Origin: Gammaproteobacteria bacterium
GTDB taxonomy: Bacteria > Pseudomonadota > Gammaproteobacteria > Pseudomonadales > Pseudohongiellaceae
NCBI GenBank assembly: GCA_018401885.1
Contig: JAGYKB010000012.1
Coordinates: 1-64,000 of the forward strand
DNA length: 64,000 bases
Reading direction: 5' to 3'
Positions 1 through 9,732 of the stretch are shown in pieces; within the stretch, counting starts at the first letter, position 1; each line of letters opens with the position of its first letter. Made by a program: the position numbers and the translations under genes. Under the pieces are notes generated by a model. It saw nothing but the letters and a program-made list of their open reading frames with translations, ran no database searches and was not told the DNA's origin.

Positions 1-627
1 GCAAACTTCCCGAGTGTATTAGGCCTACGCTGTGACGTGACCGATAGCGAACAAATTGATTCGGCAATCGATGCCTGTGTCGGCCGATTTGGCGGTTTGG
101 ACATCGTGGTTAGCAATGCTGGTTTCTTTCCTCCGACCCAATCGCTCGCGGACCTCGAGGAGGCGGATTGGGAGCGTTCGGTTGCGCTCAATCTCACGGC
201 TCATACTCGTCTCTTAAAACGATGCATCCCGCTTTTGAAATTGGGTTTCGACCCTGCTGTGGTGTTCATCGGCTCTAAAAATGTGCTTGCGCCGGGCCCA
301 GGCGCGGCAGCTTATTCGGCGGCTAAGGCAGGGCTTATGCAAGTCGCGAGGATTGCAGCGCTCGAATTGGGTGTGCACGGTATTCGCGTGAATACGCTGC
401 ACCCTGATGCGGTTTATGACACGGCGCTGTGGACGGATGAGCTGCTAAAAGCGCGGGCGAATGCCTATGGGATGAGCGTAGAAGACTATAAACGCAAAAA
501 CGTACTCCGCACCAAAGTTGCCTCGGCAGACGTTGCCGAAGCCGTTTTCTTATTGGCTGGCACACGTTTCGGCAAAACGACTGGCGCTCAGATACCGGTA
601 GATGGAGGGAACGACCGAATCATCTAG
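1..627 (+). CDS. SDR-family oxidoreductase, 5' truncated by the window edge (possibly the C-terminal half of a bifunctional aldolase/SDR)
   Basis: Frame is open to base 1 (ANFPSVLGLRCDVTDSEQID...). SDR motifs: VSNAG, YSAAK, GIRVNTLHPDAV, C-terminal GAQIPVDGGN. Confidence 0.85.
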   Translation, partial: ANFPSVLGLRCDVTDSEQIDSAIDACVGRFGGLDIVVSNAGFFPPTQSLADLEEADWERSVALNLTAHTRLLKRCIPLLKLGFDPAVVFIGSKNVLAPGPGAAAYSAAKAGLMQVARIAALELGVHGIRVNTLHPDAVYDTALWTDELLKARANAYGMSVEDYKRKNVLRTKVASADVAEAVFLLAGTRFGKTTGAQIPVDGGNDRII

Positions 628-691
628 GCGTTGTCAAAGTACGCGCCAGATAGAGAATTTGCGAAGGCTGTAGACAACAGGAAGCAACAAA

Positions 692-1846
692 ATGGGTTCA
701 ATCGAAGGGGTGGAGCAGAATAACGGTCCCTCGCCGCACACGTTAACGATTCGTTATGACGCAGAGACAGATCGCGTGCTAATTATTGATCAGACGCGTC
801 TTCCTCATGAGTATATCGAGGTGGAGCTGAAGACTTTAGCCGATGCTTGTTACGCAATTTCTTCGATGCAGGTACGGGGCGCGCCGCTAATTGGCGTAAC
901 AGCTGCCTTCGGCGTGTATCTTTCTCTTCGTGGAAAAAACGATATCGCCGCTCAGAGGATCGTACCGCAGGCAGTTGAAGCGCTCGCGGCGACGCGCCCA
1001 ACGGCGGTCAATTTGCGTTGGGCGCTAACTGAAGTGGAAGCGAGCCTTGCGCGCTGTGAAGGTAATTTGGCTGCTTCTGCGCTGGAAGCCGCGCTTGAGT
1101 TGCATGCCCAAGACATCAAAGCCTGTGCGCAGCTCGGCGAACACGGTGCACAGCGGCTGCAGGAGCTTTGGGATGCGAAAAACGAACGGGCAGCTCTGGA
1201 GGGTCTGCCTAAACCTGAGCGTCTCAACATCCTAACCCACTGCAATGCAGGCTCTCTGGCGACAGTCGATTGGGGCACGGCGCTTGCCGTTATCTATAAA
1301 GCGCAGGCTCGTGGCATTCCTCTGCATGTCTGGGTAGACGAAACACGACCGCGCAATCAGGGCGCGTCGCTAACCTGCTGGGAGTTGGGTCAGCGTGGGG
1401 TTGCCCACACGCTCATCGTCGATAATGCGGGCGGGCATCTGATGCAGCATGGTTACGTCGATTGCTGTGTGGTTGGAAGTGATAGGACGACCCTGCTCGG
1501 TGATGTTTGTAACAAGATTGGCACTTATCTTAAAGCGCTTGCCGCATCCGACAATGGCATACCTTTCTATGTCGCGCTTCCGGTTTCGAGCATTGATTTT
1601 TCGCTGCGAGACGGCCTAACCGAAATCCCGATTGAGGAGAGGGAGGCAGAGGAGGTGAGTCACATCAGCGGCCTCGATGATCTGGGGGCTATCAGGCGAG
1701 TAAAGTTAGCACCGACAGGCACGGTGGTAAGCAATTTCGGTTTTGATGTAACGCCCGCTCGATTGGTCAGCGGTCTCATAACCGAGCGTGGAGTCATTGA
1801 AGCGAATGAAACTGCATTGATCAAACTACGTGATTCGCTTGTCTAG
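692..1846 (+). CDS. mtnA: S-methyl-5-thioribose-1-phosphate isomerase
   Basis: MtnA/eIF2B-alpha-like motifs: QVRGAPLIGVTAAFG, THCNAGSLATVDWGTALAVI, DETRPRNQGASLT, VVGSDRTTLLGDVCNKIGTY. Confidence 0.95.
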   Translation: MGSIEGVEQNNGPSPHTLTIRYDAETDRVLIIDQTRLPHEYIEVELKTLADACYAISSMQVRGAPLIGVTAAFGVYLSLRGKNDIAAQRIVPQAVEALAATRPTAVNLRWALTEVEASLARCEGNLAASALEAALELHAQDIKACAQLGEHGAQRLQELWDAKNERAALEGLPKPERLNILTHCNAGSLATVDWGTALAVIYKAQARGIPLHVWVDETRPRNQGASLTCWELGQRGVAHTLIVDNAGGHLMQHGYVDCCVVGSDRTTLLGDVCNKIGTYLKALAASDNGIPFYVALPVSSIDFSLRDGLTEIPIEEREAEEVSHISGLDDLGAIRRVKLAPTGTVVSNFGFDVTPARLVSGLITERGVIEANETALIKLRDSLV

Positions 1847-2190
1847 CCAGGAGGCCAGCCGAGCTGCCGCCCGCCTAGGATATGCAAATGCAAGTGGAAA
1901 ACAGTCTGCCCGCCGTTACTTCCTGTGTTGATAATATAGCGGAAACCTTCGTCTGCGAGCCCCTGTGCCGCAGCGATTTCATTGGCGCGAAGTAGCAGCT
2001 TGCCCATTAACGCTTCGTCTTCTGCAGTCGCTGATTTCACATCGGTTAAATGTTTCTTCGGAATAACTAAGAGGTGGGTTGGGGCTGCCGGATTGATGTC
2101 TCGAAACGCGTAAACATCATCGTCCGAATAGACTTCTGTTGACGGAATCTCGCCGGCAATTATTTTGCAGAATAGACAATCAGTAGCCAT
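1843..2190 (-). CDS. HIT-family (histidine triad) protein, HinT-like
   Basis: CLFCKIIAGEIPS start and HLHLHILGGRQLGWPPG histidine triad. Confidence 0.95.
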   Translation of the reverse strand: MATDCLFCKIIAGEIPSTEVYSDDDVYAFRDINPAAPTHLLVIPKKHLTDVKSATAEDEALMGKLLLRANEIAAAQGLADEGFRYIINTGSNGGQTVFHLHLHILGGRQLGWPPG

Positions 2191-2290
2191 ACTAGGTCCT
2201 CAATTAGGCGTAATGTCGGCTTCGCCGAAAAGTCACATTATTTCAGGTTTGAGCTCGATCCACTAATCCTAACCCTCGACAGGAGCAAGA

Positions 2291-3103
2291 ATGGGTTTTC
2301 AACGCTATTCAGAGACGCAGAGTCTTGCTTTTTTGGCGCGGACGTTGAGCCTCATGGCCCTCTCTGTCTTCTTTGTGGCTGGGAGTAGCAGCGCGCAGGA
2401 GAGTCCGGTAAAACGCTTTGGCTATCGTATTGTGAGTAGCTATCCGGCGGACATTAATGCCTTTACTCAGGGTCTGAGTTATTTCGATGGGTTCCTTTAC
2501 GTGGGAACCGGAAAACGTGGTCAGTCGCGTCTGAGTAAACAGTCGCTAGAGACCGGAGAAGTACTGCAGAGCACTGAGCTGAGTAGCCGCCATTTTGGCG
2601 AAGGTATTGAAATCGTTGGTGATCGAATCTTCCAACTTACCTGGCAGTCAAATCTCGTCTACGAATACGATCTGGCGACGTTCGAGCAACGTGCTACACA
2701 TTACAATCCAACAGAAGGCTGGGGGCTCGCATACGATGGCGAGACACTTTATCTAAGCGATGGGTCGTCTGCTTTGCATAAAGTCGACCCACAGACTTTT
2801 GCGTTTAAGGGGTCGCTTGAGGTGACTTACAACAATCAGCCTGTCGCAAGTCTAAATGAGCTTGAGTTTATCCATGGCGAAATTTGGGCGAACGTCTGGC
2901 AGACCGACGTTATTGTCCGCATCGATCCTCTGACAGGTAGGGTGAATAGCATTGTTGATCTAAGTGGGCTCGCCGAACGCACGTCGCGTAACGGTCCCGA
3001 AGCGGTGCTTAATGGCATCGCCTATGACGCAGAGGCTGACCGCTTGCTTGTGACGGGGAAATATTGGTCGAATGTGTTTGAGATAGAGTTGATCGAGCGT
3101 TAA
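2291..3103 (+). CDS. Glutaminyl-peptide cyclotransferase family protein (secreted)
   Basis: Signal peptide; motifs AFTQGLSYFDGFLYVGTG, EGWGLAYDGETLYLSDGS, LNELEFIHGEIWANVWQTD, LNGIAYD...LLVTGKYWSNVFEI. Confidence 0.9.
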   Translation: MGFQRYSETQSLAFLARTLSLMALSVFFVAGSSSAQESPVKRFGYRIVSSYPADINAFTQGLSYFDGFLYVGTGKRGQSRLSKQSLETGEVLQSTELSSRHFGEGIEIVGDRIFQLTWQSNLVYEYDLATFEQRATHYNPTEGWGLAYDGETLYLSDGSSALHKVDPQTFAFKGSLEVTYNNQPVASLNELEFIHGEIWANVWQTDVIVRIDPLTGRVNSIVDLSGLAERTSRNGPEAVLNGIAYDAEADRLLVTGKYWSNVFEIELIER

Positions 3104-3154
3104 TGCTCTGAGGTGATTTCGCTAGTGATATTCTCAGAGAGAGAGCCTTTATGT

Positions 3155-5410
3155 TTACTTTAGGGTTATTGACGAGTCCGTGGCACCAATTTTTACGACG
3201 CGGCCAATAATCGCAGCACTATGACCCGCTCTTATCAGATCTTCGAGGCAGTCTTTGGCGTCCGCTTCGGGTAGCGCTGCAAGTAAGCCCCCCGATGTCT
3301 GCGGATCGAATAGCAGTTGGAATCGCGGGTCGTTCCCAAATTTTTCGTTACCGTGTATCCCCTTTGCAACACGAAGATTGCTTGGCTGAAGCGAACTGAG
3401 AATGCCCGCGGAGAGCAAGTCGAGACTGCCTTCGAGTGCAGGAATAGAGGCAAGATCGAGTTCGGCTTCGACCCGATTAGGGTCGAGCATCTCGAACAGG
3501 TGTCCTGCAAGACCGAAGCCGGTCACATCGGTACAGGCGCTTGCGCCATGTTTTCTCAATATCTGCGCTGCGAGTTTGTTAGACAGCAGCATTTGCTCGA
3601 TCGCACACTCGATCCAACGATTGCGGCTTAGACTGCGCATGTCGGCGGCAAAGAGAGTGCCTGTGCCCAGGGGTTTTGTGATGATTAAAACATCGCCCTG
3701 ATTAAGAGTGTGCTTAGAAAAACTCGAGTTCGCCTCGGCAAAGGCGTTTACTGTAAGCCCTAGCTGCAGCTGAGGGTTCTCTGCAGTATGCCCGCCAAGC
3801 AGTTCGCAGTTGTTGGCATCGAGCTCATGTTTGCAACCACGCATTAGGTCTGCGAGGGTATGTTTCATAATTCGTTGACTCGCAAGAGGCAAGCCTACGA
3901 CAGCCAGTGCGGAGTGAGGTGTCTCGCCCATGGCATAGATATCGCTGAGGCAGTGATTGGTTGCGATACGGCCAAAAAGCCAGGGATCGTCGATGAATGC
4001 GCTGATCTGATCGATACTTTGTAATAACGCGCGTCCATCTCTCAACGGAATAATCGATGCATCTTCTATGGGTTTTTTTCCCATTCCGACTTCGTCATGC
4101 AAATCATCGAGCACCTCACCGAGAAGACCGCCACCGACTTTCGCGCCGCAGCCAGCGCAGCGCATCGCGTGACGCCTCAGTTCGGCTTCCTCCTCGACAT
4201 CCATAAGCCCCTTGGTTAGATCGAGCTTGGTCTCCATCGAAGGCAACTGGCTAAAGCGTGCGACGAAGTCTTTGTCTATTCTCTGCTTCAAGATCCAAGC
4301 TAATTTTCCTTGTAGAGACAATCCTTTGCGCGAGGCGATTGCGGTTTTGTCGCCTAAGGAGATAAGAGCAAGCGCGTGCTTTTGTGGCTTGAATGGTTTC
4401 AGCCGCTTACCCTTTGCGAATCGAACGAGATTGACTGCCAGCGGTTTGCCAGCGCGAACTGCGTAGACACCGGATTTAGGGCGGCTTGCGCCGCGAATCG
4501 TCGCGGCGTCACCGGCAGCAAAGACAAAGTCATGGCTTGCTGATTGCAGTGTCGGTAGCGTATCGATGAACCCATCATCGCTCATTGCGATGCCGGCGCG
4601 TGCAGGCCAATCTGGCAGGCTCGCGCCAGTTGCGTAAAAAGTCGCATCGCTAACATACTCGCCGCCAAGGTCGGTTTGCACTCCATTAACCTGAAAGCGC
4701 GTTACTCGGTGCCCAAGCTCTATCTTTATATTGCGTCGGCGCAATATGTCGAGAGCGGCACGTCTCACCTTCGCGCTGTGACGTGCAAGTATTTCAGACG
4801 ATGAGCTAATGATTGATAGTTTTAATGGAGACTCAGACTCAAGCGCAAGTTTACATTCGGCGTGGATGCGGTATTGCATCGCCAGCGCGAGCTCGACGCT
4901 CGCAGGGCCTCCGCCAACCACCGTAATTGCATAGTCTTCCTGATTACTCACGCGTTGAACTGCTTCCGCAAGCACACTTTCCCAACGCGTCAAAAATTCA
5001 TCGATAGGTTTCACTGGGCAGGCGAATTCGTCGGCGCCAAGAATGGTTGATGCATCTGGACGCGATCCGATATTCAGCGAAAGAATGTCGAAATGAATTT
5101 CTGGCCTATCAGGGAGGCGGATGATTTTAGCCTCGAGGTCGATATCCTCAACCGACGCTCGAATGAGACGAGCCTTTGCAAACTGCGCCAGAGGGCGCAG
5201 GTCGATGTTCATGTCATCACGCGATAGAAAGCCGCTGAGCGTAGCGGGCAGGGAGCCTGAGTAGGGCGTTTCTATGTCGCGGCTGATCAGCGTAATCGCG
5301 AGCCCCGGCACGGGTTTCATGCCGAGCTGTTTTAGCACGAAAAGGTGGCTGTGGCCGCCACCAATTAGCACCAGATGCTTTACCTGTGGAGTAAGGCTGT
5401 TTGTTTGCAT
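3155..5410 (-). CDS. selD: Fusion: N-terminal FAD-dependent NADH dehydrogenase-like domain + C-terminal selenide, water dikinase
   Basis: N-terminus VLIGGGHSHLFVLKQLG and FAAGDAATI (FAD domain). C-terminus CAGCGAKVGGGLL, CLSDIYAMGETPHSALAVVGLP, GGHTAENPQLQLGLTVNA, DVTGFGLAGHLFEM, DPQTSGGLLAALP (SelD). Confidence 0.95.
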   Translation of the reverse strand: MQTNSLTPQVKHLVLIGGGHSHLFVLKQLGMKPVPGLAITLISRDIETPYSGSLPATLSGFLSRDDMNIDLRPLAQFAKARLIRASVEDIDLEAKIIRLPDRPEIHFDILSLNIGSRPDASTILGADEFACPVKPIDEFLTRWESVLAEAVQRVSNQEDYAITVVGGGPASVELALAMQYRIHAECKLALESESPLKLSIISSSSEILARHSAKVRRAALDILRRRNIKIELGHRVTRFQVNGVQTDLGGEYVSDATFYATGASLPDWPARAGIAMSDDGFIDTLPTLQSASHDFVFAAGDAATIRGASRPKSGVYAVRAGKPLAVNLVRFAKGKRLKPFKPQKHALALISLGDKTAIASRKGLSLQGKLAWILKQRIDKDFVARFSQLPSMETKLDLTKGLMDVEEEAELRRHAMRCAGCGAKVGGGLLGEVLDDLHDEVGMGKKPIEDASIIPLRDGRALLQSIDQISAFIDDPWLFGRIATNHCLSDIYAMGETPHSALAVVGLPLASQRIMKHTLADLMRGCKHELDANNCELLGGHTAENPQLQLGLTVNAFAEANSSFSKHTLNQGDVLIITKPLGTGTLFAADMRSLSRNRWIECAIEQMLLSNKLAAQILRKHGASACTDVTGFGLAGHLFEMLDPNRVEAELDLASIPALEGSLDLLSAGILSSLQPSNLRVAKGIHGNEKFGNDPRFQLLFDPQTSGGLLAALPEADAKDCLEDLIRAGHSAAIIGRVVKIGATDSSITLK

Positions 5411-5604
5411 AGGAAGTCAAACGCTCCGCAAGCGGTGATAGGATCGACATTCTAGCCTACTCTGTGCTGAAGTGTGCGACTGAGTAAAGGTTAGCTAGGG
5501 GTTTGCGCGTTAGCCTGTGCTAAACTCCTTAGACCAGTTTGATCGTACTGTTAATGTCGAACTCAAAAACTTAGCCCCAAGGATTCAAGGCGTAGAAGGA
5601 GTAT

Positions 5605-6204
5605 GTGGTAGTGAAATTCAATAGTCGAATATTTCAACAAGCAGCGGTTGTAGCCTCTGCGCTCGTGTTTAGTTCCGTTGCTTCTGCACAGTGGTCTCTC
5701 GATCTGGATAACTCGCAGTTGTCTTTCGTAACAGTGAAGGCTGAGCACATTGCCGAAGTGCATTCGTTCTCGCGCCTCGAAGGCCGGATCGATGAAGCTG
5801 GCAATGCGCTAATTAGTATCGATCTAACAAGCGTGGAGACTGGGATTGCTATTCGCAACGAGCGTATGCAGTCGATGCTGTTCGAGACAAGGCTCTACCC
5901 ACAGGCGACTGTCAGTGCGGCGATAAATACCGACGCGCTGAGTGCTATCGTAGTTGGCGAAGACATGACTCTAGATACACAGTTGACGCTCGCTCTGCAT
6001 GGCGAAGAGTCCGTGATCTCGGCGCCGCTGCGTGTCACACGACAGACAGATGGTGTCCGCGTGACGACTCTTGCGCCCCTGATCATCACAGCCGAGTCCG
6101 TAGGGCTTGTCGCTGGCGTTGAGAGTCTGCGAGAGATAGCCGGTCTTCCGAGTATTAGTCGTGCAGTGCCAGTGACCTTCTCAGTTAAATTCGTCGCTGA
6201 CTAA
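5605..6204 (+). CDS. YceI-family periplasmic protein
   Basis: Signal peptide; WSLDLDNSQLSFVTVKAEHIAEVHSFSRLEGRIDEAG, LFETRLYPQATVSA. Confidence 0.8.
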   Translation: MVVKFNSRIFQQAAVVASALVFSSVASAQWSLDLDNSQLSFVTVKAEHIAEVHSFSRLEGRIDEAGNALISIDLTSVETGIAIRNERMQSMLFETRLYPQATVSAAINTDALSAIVVGEDMTLDTQLTLALHGEESVISAPLRVTRQTDGVRVTTLAPLIITAESVGLVAGVESLREIAGLPSISRAVPVTFSVKFVAD

Positions 6205-6226
6205 CTTCGATTCTTCAAACTGCCCG

Positions 6227-8308
6227 TTAGAACGAATAGCGCAGTATAGCGCGAATGACACGGGGATTAGAGGGATGGAAGTGGATGTCTTCCATCGCCT
6301 CAACTTCTCCTGGAAGACGTGATTCGAAGAAATACGCGATGTCGTCGTCCTCTGCATCGAGCAGATTGAGCACGTCGATCCCCATCTCCCACGCACCAGC
6401 TGCGTAGGAGACCCCCGCGTTAATGAGAGTTGAGTTCCCTTTCATGACGCTATCATCTACGGTAAGAGCCGCATCGCCGAAGTACCGGACGCGCAGGCTC
6501 GCCGTAATTCCCTGGGTGCCAACGTAGGTCAGGCCGGCAGCGGCAACGACTTCATGGGCGTCGGTGATGCTGTTTGCACCGTCGGGCAAACCTCTGAAAT
6601 GACCACTAGCTCGTGCGGCGCTCAAATCGATAACGAGCCTTTCATTGATAGAATAGAACGCATTGAGCTCGACACCGCTGCGCCGTGTTGGGTCGCTCGG
6701 CTCGGTTGTGCCCGCGTCACCCACGAAAACCAGCTCTGAGTCGGTCGCAAGTTCGAACGCGGTTAGCGTAACGTTGAAACCTTTGAGGTTGTCATAGCGA
6801 AAGCCTATCTCGCCGCCGCGTCCCTCTACCAGAATATCTTGCGCCTCGGTATTTTCGCCGGTAACGGGGTTAATTCGATTCACTGCGGCGCGCACGTCAT
6901 TCGAATGAAATCCGTGTCCATAGTTTGCGTAAAGCTCAAGCGAGTCCGAGAGGCGGTATGCGAGGCCGAATTTTGGCTGTAGCAGTGCATCACTATCGGT
7001 GCCGGAATTTTGCGCTCTTAGCGCCTCGACATCGAATCGAATGTAGTCGGCGCGAAGCCCTGTGGTGAGCCGGAGATTTTCGCTCAGCGCGAATTCGCTC
7101 TCCGCAAAGGTAGATAAACTCAATTCCCGTGCGCTGTCCTCGCGCACGCTACCGTAGCGCAGCCGGCTGCGAGTGTCGAACATATTGAGTTCCTGCACAT
7201 CGTCAACCCTTATCTCTGCGCCGAAAAGTCCCGCTGCCTCGAGTCCCATGAAGTCGAATCGGCTCTCGCGGACAAGCGAGCCGCCGAAAAGCACTCTTTT
7301 GTCTTCCTGTTCGAACTCATCGCCGTTGATTGGATCGTTGAGAACATAAGTGGGGTTGTTGATCAGGCTCATGTAATAGGCGCTGGCGTAGGCCGTTAGA
7401 TCCCATTCACCGAATTTGAAGCGCCCGCTAAGCGAATAGCGGTGAGATTGGCCACCGAGGTCGGGATCAATGAAGCCAAAGCGGTCGATCTGCCCAGAGG
7501 TCACCGCGCGTTGTGGAACTTGATTGGTCGATATCCACTCGGACTCGTAGGCGGTCAGAGTGAGTTGGCTAGAAATACCAGCAATTTCACCCGCGTATTT
7601 AAGAAGACCATTGTATTTGCGTACGTCTTGGTCGAGCACGAACATACCATTGGTCTGCTGATGTTCTAGCGCGTAGAGCAGGCTACCCTCCTCAGTGCTT
7701 AAGGAGTCGGCGGCGACAATACGGATTTCATCCCCCGAGCCTGCAGTCACTTCCACAAAGCCTCTTTCGAGCGAGTCGTAGGTTTTCATCGAATTGGTGC
7801 CGGCGAGTGAGAAATCGCCCGAATTCGCAAAATAGGGGCCTTTCTTGAAATCGATTCGTTCGATTAACTCGGGGATGATGAAGTTAAGATCCATATAACC
7901 CTGCGCATGCGCATGGGTACGAAAGTTTACCGGCATGCCATCAAAGAAGGTCGAGAAATCTGAGCCGTGATCTAGGTTAAATCCCCTAAGAAAATATTGG
8001 TTCGCCTTGCCTGGCCCGCTGTGCTGAGTCGCAATCATGCCTGGGACGACCTCTACCAATTCGCCAACGCGGGCGAGAGGTCTCGTTGAGAAGTCGGCAT
8101 AGCCTACAACTCCCTGCGAGGAAGAGACGGCATTGCCGAGCAGTTGCAGCGAGCGGCCCCACACAACGACCTCTTCGATAACGTCGCTGCTGCTCTGAGC
8201 GCTGACGTCCAATGGCTGCATCGAGACTGCGCAGGCAACACCGAGAGCAATTGTGCTCAGTGAACGGCAGTGGAGGTTGGAAGACTTGGTCTTATGAGCG
8301 AATGACAC
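6227..8308 (-). CDS. TonB-dependent receptor
   Basis: Plug domain (VGELVEVVPGMIATQHSGPGKANQYFLRGFNLDHG) and C-terminal beta strand NPRVIRAILRYSF. Confidence 0.9.
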   Translation of the reverse strand: MSFAHKTKSSNLHCRSLSTIALGVACAVSMQPLDVSAQSSSDVIEEVVVWGRSLQLLGNAVSSSQGVVGYADFSTRPLARVGELVEVVPGMIATQHSGPGKANQYFLRGFNLDHGSDFSTFFDGMPVNFRTHAHAQGYMDLNFIIPELIERIDFKKGPYFANSGDFSLAGTNSMKTYDSLERGFVEVTAGSGDEIRIVAADSLSTEEGSLLYALEHQQTNGMFVLDQDVRKYNGLLKYAGEIAGISSQLTLTAYESEWISTNQVPQRAVTSGQIDRFGFIDPDLGGQSHRYSLSGRFKFGEWDLTAYASAYYMSLINNPTYVLNDPINGDEFEQEDKRVLFGGSLVRESRFDFMGLEAAGLFGAEIRVDDVQELNMFDTRSRLRYGSVREDSARELSLSTFAESEFALSENLRLTTGLRADYIRFDVEALRAQNSGTDSDALLQPKFGLAYRLSDSLELYANYGHGFHSNDVRAAVNRINPVTGENTEAQDILVEGRGGEIGFRYDNLKGFNVTLTAFELATDSELVFVGDAGTTEPSDPTRRSGVELNAFYSINERLVIDLSAARASGHFRGLPDGANSITDAHEVVAAAGLTYVGTQGITASLRVRYFGDAALTVDDSVMKGNSTLINAGVSYAAGAWEMGIDVLNLLDAEDDDIAYFFESRLPGEVEAMEDIHFHPSNPRVIRAILRYSF

Positions 8309-8457
8309 GGTTATCTGTACCTATGAAACAGTTCTGTGGCGCGAGCAATCAGCACTGCGTTGCTGCGCTATTCAAAGTCAGCGCAGGTTACGCAGTAGGC
8401 ACACTGAGGGTAAGTTTCAATAGGTTTAATAACGTTAAATGGTCGGTTTAAACGGTG

Positions 8458-9657
8458 TTATCGCGTGGCAGAGAGCCTCGTTTCGAGCTCGGGTTGGGGA
8501 CTGTCCGGTATTAGCTGCGATAGCGTCAGTGAAAGAGCGGCGATGCCCGCCCCTATGAGGAAGACAGCGCTAGAATTTGTGATCCAGACAATCCCGAGCA
8601 GGGCAGGGAGCACCACGGCGGCGATGTGGTTGATAGTGAAACTGATGCTTGATGTCGCAGCAATGTCGGCTGGGTCTGCGATCTTCTGAAAGTAGGTTTT
8701 GATCGCAATAGCCATGGCGAAAAAGAGGTGATCGAGCAAATAAAGCAGAATGGCAATGGCGAGCGTGTCGACAAAAGCATAGCTCACGAACACCAAGATC
8801 AGCCCAATGTATTCGAGCGTCAATGCGCGGCGCTCGCCGATGCGCGCGATAAGTTTGCCTATTTTTGGTGCCAAATAAAAAGTCAGGACTGCGTTGACGA
8901 GCGTCAGCATGACAACGTCTTCGATTGGAAAATTAAATTTCTCGACGAGCAGAAAGCCAGCGAACACGACGAATATCTGACGACGCGCCCCTGCCAGAAA
9001 CGTGAGGGAGTAATACAGCCAGTAGCGTTTTCTCAGAAACAGCGTTTTGCGCTGTATAACCGCGTCGGGGAAGTAGGGGATTCGTAGACGGCAATAGGCC
9101 GCGATTGCAATAGCGGCGCCTCCGGCAAGACCATAAATAAGAATGTAATTAGCGCTAAACAGAGCGAGATAAAGATAGAGCGCACTCAGAATCGCAAAGT
9201 TACACAGTGATTTAACGCTGAGTAACTGACCCATAACAACCGGCGCTTCCTCTTTCGAAAGCCACTGCAGACTGAGTGAATTCTGCAGCGTTTCAAGGTA
9301 GTGAAAGCCTATCGACATGAGTACTGTGGCAAAATAGAGCCACAGTGCCTGTGGGAAAAACGCGGTTATCGCGGTGCCAATGCCGAGAGTAGCTAGCGAG
9401 AGTAGCGCGAAGGTTTGCTGCCTTAGGTAAATCATTACCAGTATTGCGGTGAAGGCGAGGAAGCCGGGCACCTCGCGTAGGCTCTGCAGCAGGCCTATTT
9501 CTTTACCGGTGAACGCCGCCTCTTCGACGACAAAATTATTCAGTAGTACCTGCCATGTGGCAAATGCGATGGTGTTGCCGATAGCGAGCAGGAATAAAAG
9601 TGTCTTTTGGTCGCCTCGACCGAGTGCTTCGCGGAGAGTGCCTAGCATATTGGACAT
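8458..9657 (-). CDS. MFS transporter
   Basis: About 12 hydrophobic segments across 399 aa; MFS-like layout. Confidence 0.75.
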   Translation of the reverse strand: MSNMLGTLREALGRGDQKTLLFLLAIGNTIAFATWQVLLNNFVVEEAAFTGKEIGLLQSLREVPGFLAFTAILVMIYLRQQTFALLSLATLGIGTAITAFFPQALWLYFATVLMSIGFHYLETLQNSLSLQWLSKEEAPVVMGQLLSVKSLCNFAILSALYLYLALFSANYILIYGLAGGAAIAIAAYCRLRIPYFPDAVIQRKTLFLRKRYWLYYSLTFLAGARRQIFVVFAGFLLVEKFNFPIEDVVMLTLVNAVLTFYLAPKIGKLIARIGERRALTLEYIGLILVFVSYAFVDTLAIAILLYLLDHLFFAMAIAIKTYFQKIADPADIAATSSISFTINHIAAVVLPALLGIVWITNSSAVFLIGAGIAALSLTLSQLIPDSPQPELETRLSATR

Positions 9658-9732
9658 TGTCGGAGCCTCGTTATCGGGTCTGGTTGACTAGCTCGGCTAG
9701 CGTGTTGGCGCCGCAGATTATATCATCGACCC

